Source of the DNA: a virus
IMG/VR virus record: IMGVR_UViG_3300044618_000771
Coordinates: 1 to 52,236 of that record
Strand: one strand, 5' to 3'
Length of the DNA stretch: 52,236 nucleotides
The notes under the pieces are model-generated. The model had not been told where the DNA came from and ran no database searches. It saw nothing but the letters and a program-made list of their open reading frames with translations. The translations under genes were made by a program, and so were the position numbers. Shown piece after piece: positions 45,623 to 50,125 of this stretch; within the stretch, counting starts at the first letter, position 1, and each line of letters opens with the position of its first letter.

Positions 45623-45790
45623 TTAACCATTATATATTTCAAATTCAACATCATCGAAGTCATTATAGTCTAATACTATTTCTTCGCCACAATACATTTC
45701 TTCCGCTAATAGTCTTGCGTCAATTTCATCATCCGCTTCTACTTCAACTATTTTACTTAAATACTCGGTTATTTTTACTTGATATTTCAT
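45623..45790 (-). CDS. DpnD/PcfM-like small protein
   Basis: ORF of 55 residues: MKYQVKITEYLSKIVEVEAD, then acidic helix and EEIVLDYNDFDDVEFEI. This matches the DpnD/PcfM pattern (KYxVxITExLSxxVEVEAxxxxEA...EIVLdxxDFxDVEFE), found in mobile elements and phages and of unknown role. It follows the 91-residue gene in the E6 operon. Confidence 0.75.
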   Translation of the reverse strand: MKYQVKITEYLSKIVEVEADDEIDARLLAEEMYCGEEIVLDYNDFDDVEFEIYNG

Positions 45791-45812
45791 ATTTATTATT
45801 TTTTTAAAATCT

Positions 45813-46088
45813 TTAATCTCTTAAATTTCTATACTCAAAGTATGCCCATATTGCAGCGTTGATTTTACCTATCTCGTCATTTCTTTCGTCTAGATACGGT
45901 TCAATAGCATTGTAAAAGTCGGTTAAGTCAGGGTCAATCATTGAATATACTTCCTTAAATAACTCTAAATCGTCACCTTGCATCCAATTTAACCCAATTA
46001 TCTCGTCATTTGAGCGAAAAATCAACACATATCTATCGTCGTTCTCGCACCATACTATTTCTCTACTTTCTACTAATTTATAATTCAT
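45813..46088 (-). CDS. Unknown acidic protein
   Basis: Protein of 91 residues, acidic, with WCENDDRYVLIFRSNDEIIG in the first third and a helical C-terminus ending FEYRNLRD. No motif recognised. First gene after element E6. Confidence 0.6.
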   Translation of the reverse strand: MNYKLVESREIVWCENDDRYVLIFRSNDEIIGLNWMQGDDLELFKEVYSMIDPDLTDFYNAIEPYLDERNDEIGKINAAIWAYFEYRNLRD

Positions 46089-46104
46089 AGTTTTACTTGA
46101 TTTT

Positions 46105-46150
46105 GTTACATTTATATTATCATTTTACTTTCGTATTCGTTTTGTAAAGA
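46105..46150 (-). promoter_or_regulatory. Class-A element E6 (predicted phage promoter)
   Basis: Minus strand TTACA, 8 bases, ACG, 10 bases, GATAATATAAATGTAA, 16 bases before the start at 46088. Confidence 0.7.
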
Positions 46151-46159
46151 GGTTGAACT

Positions 46160-46249
46160 TCATTTACTCGAAAAAAAGTTAAGGGGGTTATTATAGAGTA
46201 TCTCTCTATTTGTCAAGTAATTATCAAAATTTACTCTATTTTTCATCAT
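46160..46249 (-). CDS. Possible micropeptide after element E7
   Basis: ORF of 29 residues (MMKNRVNFDNYLTNREIL...) beginning 23 bases after class-A element E7 and stopping just before E6. Support is positional only: it is the sole ORF that E7 could serve. The DNA could instead encode a short non-coding RNA. Confidence 0.35.
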   Translation of the reverse strand: MMKNRVNFDNYLTNREILYNNPLNFFSSK

Positions 46250-46272
46250 TTTGTTGTTATTAATGTTATTTT

Positions 46273-46318
46273 GTTACATTTATATTATCAAATTGAGTTC
46301 GTGCTCGGCTTGTAAGGG
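46273..46318 (-). promoter_or_regulatory. Class-A element E7 (predicted phage promoter)
   Basis: Minus strand TTACA, 8 bases, ACG, 10 bases, GATAATATAAATGTAA, 23 bases before a 29-codon ORF. Confidence 0.7.
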
Positions 46319-46414
46319 GTTTTAGCGGATTTGCTATACGCGTTTTACCTAAAAATCGTAGAATTTGGGTATGGTGTAGGACGGAGTCTACTCTTTCGAC
46401 TATATTTCAAAGCC
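46319..46414 (-). other. Gene-free interval downstream of an orphan class-A element
   Basis: No supportable ORF on the minus strand: the first ATG after the element gives only four codons. It lies between orphan element E7b and E7. If E7b is active, this roughly 100-bp stretch would be transcribed as a short RNA. The plus-strand frame crossing it runs through promoter elements and looks like a shadow. Confidence 0.35.
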
Positions 46415-46460
46415 AGACCATATATATTATCAAAAAAAGACCGTGTTTGGGCTGTATGCT
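46415..46460 (-). promoter_or_regulatory. Orphan, diverged class-A element E7b
   Basis: Minus strand ATACA, 8 bases (GCCCAAAC), ACG, 10 bases, then GATAATATATATGG. Spacing is identical to the other ten copies but the ends are less conserved. No coding ORF follows. Confidence 0.55.
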
Positions 46461-46477
46461 ATACACCCGTCCCGGGT

Positions 46478-46492
46478 TGTTCCGATGGAACA
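46478..46492. promoter_or_regulatory. Operator-like dyad
   Basis: Perfect inverted repeat TGTTCC-GAT-GGAACA next to a CCCGTCCCGGG segment, within a gene-free, comparatively GC-rich stretch between E7b and R2. It has the form of a dimeric repressor site. Which protein binds is unknown. Confidence 0.4.
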
Positions 46493-46503
46493 CTTTGTAA
46501 AAG

Positions 46504-46550
46504 TGTGACATTAGCTCATTAAACTAATAAAATAACAGGCTAACGTCGCA
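46504..46550. repeat. Long inverted repeat R2
   Basis: Arms TGTGACATTAGC and GCTAACGTCGCA (one A-C mismatch) around a 23-base loop, beginning three bases past the stop of the 46-residue membrane protein gene. Same arms and loop size as R1. Confidence 0.7.
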
Positions 46551-46553
46551 TAT

Positions 46554-46694
46554 TTACTTTAGGAACACTGTTGTACAATGCGCACTGTGTTCAATCACTC
46601 CTTGTTGGTATCCTAGATACAATCCTAGTGCAAATAATGCTGGTATAAGGACCATTATTGCTACTATTTCTTTGTCTGTTGCTTTTAATTTCAT
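46554..46694 (-). CDS. Small single-span membrane protein
   Basis: ORF of 46 residues. Residues 10-29 (IVAIMVLIPALFALGLYLGY) form a clear transmembrane helix, preceded by a basic N-terminus (KLKATDK) and followed by a His/Cys-containing tail, suggesting cytoplasmic N-terminus. It starts 20 bases after element E8. A role in lysis, superinfection exclusion or membrane takeover is possible; nothing more specific can be said. Confidence 0.65.
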   Translation of the reverse strand: MKLKATDKEIVAIMVLIPALFALGLYLGYQQGVIEHSAHCTTVFLK

Positions 46695-46714
46695 ATTCTT
46701 TATAGTTTATTAGT

Positions 46715-46760
46715 TGTTACAGTTATATTATCATACAGGAGCCGTATTTGCTTTGTAATA
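46715..46760 (-). promoter_or_regulatory. Class-A element E8 (predicted phage promoter)
   Basis: Minus strand TTACA, 8 bases, ACG, 10 bases, GATAATATAACTGTAA, 20 bases before the start at 46694. Confidence 0.7.
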
Positions 46761-46772
46761 AGAGCGATCAAT

Positions 46773-46792
46773 GACTACAGCGTGTTGAGGTT
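46773..46792 (-). repeat. Direct repeat D1 upstream of E8
   Basis: Minus strand AACCTCAACACGCTGTAGTC. One of three near-identical copies (also 47216-47235 and 47490-47508), each a short distance upstream of a class-A element. Confidence 0.7.
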
Positions 46793-46803
46793 GCAGCAGC
46801 AGC

Positions 46804-47121
46804 TTATTCAGCTACTACTTCCAACTGTTCAATCGTAGCCAAATGTCTCACATTGCTTGGCATATCGGTTGATTGTGACCAGTACTCACGCTTAATCCAG
46901 CATGGCATGATAGATAGCTTAGGTAGCATTACTTTCAATACCTCATCGTGATTGTAAGTTACTTTTTGATTCTTGTTGTTCACGAATGTGATTACTTGGT
47001 TTCTACCGAACCATGACTTACGTACTACGAAGTTTGCTCTTTCGATTGGTGGATAGATTGCTGCCAATTCTTCTTGACTTAGTTTTGCAATAGCTTGTGC
47101 TAATAATTCTTTGTTGTTCAT
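46804..47121 (-). CDS. Unknown protein, first gene of the E9 unit
   Basis: Protein of 105 residues. N-terminal helix (ELLAQAIAKLSQEELAAIYP), then a basic beta-like region (NFVVRKSWFGRNQVITFVNN) and LPKLSIMPCWIKREYW. Codons are less AT-biased than those of its neighbours. No function recognised. It starts 31 bases after element E9. Confidence 0.65.
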   Translation of the reverse strand: MNNKELLAQAIAKLSQEELAAIYPPIERANFVVRKSWFGRNQVITFVNNKNQKVTYNHDEVLKVMLPKLSIMPCWIKREYWSQSTDMPSNVRHLATIEQLEVVAE

Positions 47122-47152
47122 AATATTAAATTTTAATTGTTATTGTTATTTG

Positions 47153-47198
47153 TTTACATTTATATTATCAAATACTTGTCGTATTTAGTTTGTAAGTA
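47153..47198 (-). promoter_or_regulatory. Class-A element E9 (predicted phage promoter)
   Basis: Minus strand TTACA, 8 bases, ACG, 10 bases, GATAATATAAATGTAA, 31 bases before the start at 47121. Confidence 0.7.
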
Positions 47199-47215
47199 AT
47201 TCACTCGCTTAATAA

Positions 47216-47235
47216 GATTACAGCGTGTTGAGGTT
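47216..47235 (-). repeat. Direct repeat D2 upstream of E9
   Basis: Minus strand AACCTCAACACGCTGTAATC, overlapping the stop codon of the membrane-protein gene at 47234 and 17 bases upstream of E9. Confidence 0.7.
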
Positions 47236-47380
47236 ACCCCATCATTCCAAAGGATACGTTGTTGAACTCTCCCATGATTACACCGATTGCAATCCTAACA
47301 ATTCCGTAGATAGCAATAGTAGTTAACGCTGCTTGATAAGAGAACAATATAATCTCTCCCGTGTTTTTAAACTTTCTCAT
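47234..47380 (-). CDS. Small membrane protein, promoter-proximal gene of the minus block
   Basis: Protein of 48 residues from the ATG at 47380 (MRKFKNTGEIILFSYQAAL). A membrane helix covers about residues 10-33 (LFSYQAALTTIAIYGIVRIA). A longer in-frame ORF begins at 47488, but it runs through element E10 and a GC-rich repeat, so the shorter start 16 bases after E10 is preferred. First minus-strand gene next to the divergent control region. Function unknown. Confidence 0.6.
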   Translation of the reverse strand: MRKFKNTGEIILFSYQAALTTIAIYGIVRIAIGVIMGEFNNVSFGMMG

Positions 47381-47396
47381 AGTATATTTATTATTT

Positions 47397-47442
47397 GTTA
47401 CACTTATATTATCAAATACCAACCGTACTCGGACTGTAAGTG
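47397..47442 (-). promoter_or_regulatory. Class-A element E10 (predicted phage promoter)
   Basis: Minus strand TTACA, 8 bases, ACG, 10 bases, GATAATATAAGTGTAA, 16 bases before the preferred start at 47380. Confidence 0.7.
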
Positions 47443-47449
47443 CTATACA

Positions 47450-47480
47450 CGCTTCGCGTTGCTCGCTTCGCTCGCTTGTC
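47450..47480. repeat. GC-rich REP-like palindromic repeat
   Basis: A run of overlapping GCTTCGCG/GCTCGCTTCGC units just upstream of E10. The units fold back on one another. It is out of place in this AT-rich genome and separates E10 from direct repeat D3. Confidence 0.5.
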
Positions 47481-47489
47481 ATTCCCAAT

Positions 47490-47508
47490 GATTACAGCGT
47501 GTTGAGGT
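47490..47508 (-). repeat. Direct repeat D3 upstream of E10
   Basis: Plus strand GATTACAGCGTGTTGAGGT, the third copy of the D repeat, 47 bases upstream of E10 with the GC-rich repeat in between. Confidence 0.7.
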
Positions 47509-47925
47509 AGGGTACCGATCAGCATCATTCATTATATTATATCATCCATCACACATGATCAATCGTCATCACTGAACACCATCGCAACGCACAGCACAGT
47601 TGTTACGCCTAACTATTCCCAAACATTCTGCAGGATTCATCAATGCCTAATAGGTGATCTGATATGTTACATGAAAACTCAGGGGACCCGGGTAAACCAA
47701 ACGCGTTTCCTTTTTAAGCGAACTAAGTAGAAATAAGTATGTAGCCCCTTACTTATATATTTGCAACGCTTTTCCAAAATACCCCTACTCCAAAAAATTT
47801 TTTATAATATTTTTTTTTATACCTTATGGGGTATGATATTATACGCTTTAGTGTATAATATACCTTATTGGGTACACTTATTATAATAAATGCACATCAT
47901 TAAATTATAATTTTTAAACGAATAA
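47509..47925. other. Divergent gene-free control region (possible origin)
   Basis: No supportable ORF on either strand. The left part (47509-47720) is relatively GC-rich with CCCGGG and ACGCGT sites. The right part is very AT-rich (A and T tracts at 47791-47820) and holds two dyads. It lies between leftward and rightward transcription, where phages often place early promoters or replication origins. Function is inferred from position and composition only. Confidence 0.45.
47819..47875. repeat. Tandem pair of dyads, 41 bp apart
   Basis: Two copies of ATACCTTAT-N-GGGTA at 47819-47834 and 47860-47875. The first is a near-perfect inverted repeat ATACC/GGTAT. Spacing of about four helical turns puts both on the same DNA face, as for cooperative repressor sites or iterons. 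Confidence 0.55.
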
Positions 47926-47971
47926 TGCGACATTAGGTAGTTATATTATTAAGTAGTGGGCTAACGTCACA
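47926..47971. repeat. Long inverted repeat R3 abutting element B3
   Basis: Arms TGCGACATTAG and CTAACGTCACA with two mismatches, loop of 24 bases. The right arm ends one base before class-B element B3, so a bound protein would contact a polymerase at B3. Confidence 0.65.
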
Positions 47972-47972
47972 C

Positions 47973-48013
47973 TGTAAATATGGAGTGATATACGTAATTG
48001 TATAAACTATACC
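47973..48013 (+). promoter_or_regulatory. Class-B element B3 (predicted rightward promoter)
   Basis: Plus strand TGTAAA, 13 bases, ACGTAAT, then TGTATAAACTATACC, 13 bases before the start at 48027. Same core and spacing as B1 and B2, but facing the other way. Confidence 0.6.
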
Positions 48014-48026
48014 AAACTGGTTTATT

Positions 48027-48302
48027 ATGGCTTTTAAATTACGATCACAATCTCCTTTATTGAAACAGAAATTATCACCGAAAGCGGCGAAGGCTAAAGC
48101 GGTGAGAGATTTGGCATATGCTAAGACGGATGATAGAACGGCAAAGAAAGCCCATGCGCAAAGAATGCATAGGAAACACCCTAATGGTAAAGGTATGGAC
48201 TATGATCATGAAGATGGCAGATTTGAATCAGTGAAGCAGAATAGAGGTAATGAGGGAGAGGGCACTAAAAAGGAAAGTGGTAAGAACTATAAAATAAAAT
48301 AA
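48027..48302 (+). CDS. Small basic protein (conserved-type, unknown)
   Basis: Protein of 91 residues, highly basic. The N-terminal half is Lys/Ala/Arg-rich; the C-terminal half reads MDYDHEDGRFESVKQNRGNE, then GEGTKKESGKNYKIK. The DYDHEDGRF...NRG part faintly recalls the DHxH...G...CN core of endonuclease VII but lacks the cysteines. I recognise the general pattern from other phages without a function. First gene after B3. Confidence 0.65.
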   Translation: MAFKLRSQSPLLKQKLSPKAAKAKAVRDLAYAKTDDRTAKKAHAQRMHRKHPNGKGMDYDHEDGRFESVKQNRGNEGEGTKKESGKNYKIK

Positions 48303-48303
48303 C

Positions 48304-48531
48304 ATGCAAAGAAAAGGTATAGGCCCTCAGGGATTGGGTGTTAAAGGACACAATGGATATTGGGTTGGTGATGCTTCAACTATTTCGCCGTTTAAAGAAA
48401 TGATTAGAAGAGCAGATGGATCTATGTCTGAAAGAGGTTTATGGGATAATATTAGAGATAATAAAGGATCTGGTAAGAAACCAACTAAAGCTATGCTTGA
48501 AGAAGCAAAAAAAATTAAAAAGAAAAAATAA
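48304..48531 (+). CDS. Small basic protein (unknown)
   Basis: Protein of 75 residues, Gly- and Lys-rich, beginning MQRKGIGPQGLGVKGHNGYW and ending in a Lys-rich helix. It follows the previous gene after one base and probably shares its mRNA. DNA binding or a virion role is possible. Confidence 0.6.
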   Translation: MQRKGIGPQGLGVKGHNGYWVGDASTISPFKEMIRRADGSMSERGLWDNIRDNKGSGKKPTKAMLEEAKKIKKKK

Positions 48532-48548
48532 CTAAAAAATAAAAAGAT

Positions 48549-49238
48549 ATGGCAATTATTCCAGCAGACGAGAAAGTCTTTATGGTAGACAAAAGAACTA
48601 ACACTACATATGGTGGTAGTCAAGCATTACAAGATATGCAACAATGGTACACAATGCAAGATGTTGCGGATAGTGTGCAACCTTACAAAGTATTTACTGC
48701 TTTATTAACGCAGAGTGGTGGGGATGATCCATATAGTATTGGAGCGGAAAGTCCTATAACGTTAGGTATAACTTATTATATTTCCGATAATAGTAATGAT
48801 GTTGATTTAACGGTATTTGGGGCTCCAAATAGCAATATAGGGACCTCATTTATATGTACAACGGCTGGAACATTACCAAACGATCCTGGAGTTCTACTTA
48901 CGTATAATACCGGAACCCCTGTTGCAACAGTACTAGAGAACACTATTGGTAATATATGGTTTCAATATATACAAGATGGTAGATATGGAATACATTCTGT
49001 TGATTTATTTGATAATCTTAAAACATTTATAAACGGAGCAAGACTAAGTAATGACGGTTATGCTACTTTTAATCAATTTATTGACGGATCTGGCACACCA
49101 ACGAATAGAGGCTATTTTTTTAGACTTGATCAAGGAAATGAGACTTTCATTGAATTAAATACAATGAAAGATCCAGGCGACTTTCAAAATGACATTATAC
49201 CATACCCTATATGTATTGAAATAAAAGTATACAATTAA
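48549..49238 (+). CDS. Putative tail-associated beta protein
   Basis: Protein of 229 residues, nearly all beta, with a short N-terminal helical segment (QALQDMQQWYTMQDVADSVQ) and Gly/Thr/Asn-rich strands. Low Lys/Cys content and position near the tail-fibre gene suggest a distal tail or fibre-attachment protein. No enzymatic motif. Confidence 0.6.
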   Translation: MAIIPADEKVFMVDKRTNTTYGGSQALQDMQQWYTMQDVADSVQPYKVFTALLTQSGGDDPYSIGAESPITLGITYYISDNSNDVDLTVFGAPNSNIGTSFICTTAGTLPNDPGVLLTYNTGTPVATVLENTIGNIWFQYIQDGRYGIHSVDLFDNLKTFINGARLSNDGYATFNQFIDGSGTPTNRGYFFRLDQGNETFIELNTMKDPGDFQNDIIPYPICIEIKVYN

Positions 49239-49239
49239 T

Positions 49240-49332
49240 ATGAAAGCTAAATGTGCATGTGGAAGATGTGCTAGTTGTAAATCACCACTTAAAAAAACTG
49301 CTGCTTGGACACGTAAAGAAGGTAAAGATTAA
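49240..49332 (+). CDS. Small Cys-rich ORF, likely 5' remnant of the gene split by an HNH insertion
   Basis: ORF of 30 residues with CACGRCASCK (Cys5, Cys7, Cys10, Cys13) and ending LKKTAAWTRKEGKD. The last part repeats the N-terminus of the gene at 49831 (KTAEWTRKEGK). The stop overlaps the ATG of the HNH gene (TAATG). It may be the original first exon-like part of the downstream protein, or a short Cys-rich protein in its own right. Confidence 0.6.
   Translation: MKAKCACGRCASCKSPLKKTAAWTRKEGKD
49297..49326 (+). repeat. Diverged direct repeat flanking the HNH gene, left copy
   Basis: Encodes TAAWTRKEGK. The right copy at 49852-49881 encodes TAEWTRKEGK; the two differ at 7 of 30 bases. Confidence 0.7.
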
Positions 49333-49850
49333 TGAAGGTTTGTAGCAAATGTAAAGAACACTTAGAATTATCTGATTTTTATACTACGGGCAAAAAAGCT
49401 GATGGTTCACCAAAATATCAATCCTGGTGCAAAAGCTGTATATCATATAAAATGAAAAGCTATCATAAGAAAACCTGGGGTGATGAAAAATTGCAATTTA
49501 CTGCGTTTAGGAGAACAAGATCTGTTAGATCATTCATTACGTACTTAAGAGCTAAAGCAGTCAAAAGGAAAAACGCATGCTTGTCGATTGATGATCTAGA
49601 AAAAATATGGAGTAATCAAAATGGAAAATGCGCACTTACCGGCTGGGAACTTACTATGATATTAGGAAATGGCAATATACCAACTAATGCATCAATTGAT
49701 AGGATAGATTCAAATAAAGAATACATTGAGGGGAATGTTCAATTTGTTTGCAGAGCTGCAAATGTATTTAAATCTAATGCAACCAAAGAATTTTTATATA
49801 ATATGTGTGAAGCAATAATTAAAAACAAAAATGGAGAAAAAAAAACATAA
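49332..49850 (+). CDS. HNH endonuclease inserted in a small gene (homing-type)
   Basis: Protein of 172 residues. N-terminal zinc-finger cysteines: CSKC (4-7) and CKSC (33-36). The nuclease core is CALTGWEL (100-107), SIDRIDSNKEYIEGNVQFVC (121-140) and a final N-rich helix, the HNH pattern of free-standing phage endonucleases. It sits exactly between two ORFs that share the TRKEGK motif and overlaps the second by 20 bases. This arrangement suggests a mobile nuclease that entered the gene and brought or duplicated part of it. Confidence 0.85.
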   Translation: MKVCSKCKEHLELSDFYTTGKKADGSPKYQSWCKSCISYKMKSYHKKTWGDEKLQFTAFRRTRSVRSFITYLRAKAVKRKNACLSIDDLEKIWSNQNGKCALTGWELTMILGNGNIPTNASIDRIDSNKEYIEGNVQFVCRAANVFKSNATKEFLYNMCEAIIKNKNGEKKT

Positions 49851-50115
49851 AACAGCCGAGTGGACTCGTAAAGAAGGGAAGTCAGAAACAGGTGGATTAA
49901 ATGCAAAAGGTGTAGCGAGCTATAGAAGAGAAAATCCAGGAAGTAAATTACAAACTGCGGTAACTAAAAAACCATCGGAATTGAAACCAGGCAGTAAAGA
50001 TGCAAAGCGTAGAAAATCATTTTGCGCAAGGATGTCTGGTATGCCAGGTCCTTTGAAAAAACCAAATGGTGAACCAACAAGAAAAAAATTAGCACTTGAT
50101 AAGTGGAACTGCTAA
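49831..50115 (+). CDS. Small basic protein with SFCARM motif
   Basis: Protein of 94 residues, rich in Lys, Gly and Ser: KTAEWTRKEGKSETGGLNAK, then SYRRENPGSKLQ, KRRKSFCARMSGMPGPLKKP and a C-terminal KWNC. I recall this pattern from small proteins of phages and large DNA viruses, of unknown function. Two conserved Cys residues and many basic residues suggest nucleic-acid or metal binding. Its N-terminus is duplicated upstream of the HNH gene. Confidence 0.7.
   Translation: MEKKKHKTAEWTRKEGKSETGGLNAKGVASYRRENPGSKLQTAVTKKPSELKPGSKDAKRRKSFCARMSGMPGPLKKPNGEPTRKKLALDKWNC
49852..49881 (+). repeat. Diverged direct repeat flanking the HNH gene, right copy
   Basis: Partner of 49297-49326; 23 of 30 bases are identical. 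Confidence 0.7.
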
Positions 50116-50125
50116 ATAGAAATTA

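Noticed and set aside
46331-46522. 63-codon plus-strand frame in the gene-poor stretch
   Set aside because: It crosses class-A element E7b, the operator dyad and an arm of R2, has no plausible promoter and does not resemble a protein family.
47381-47488. N-terminal extension of the small membrane protein gene
   Set aside because: The longer reading passes through promoter element E10 and the GC-rich repeat; the ATG at 47380 follows the same promoter-to-start distance as the other units.
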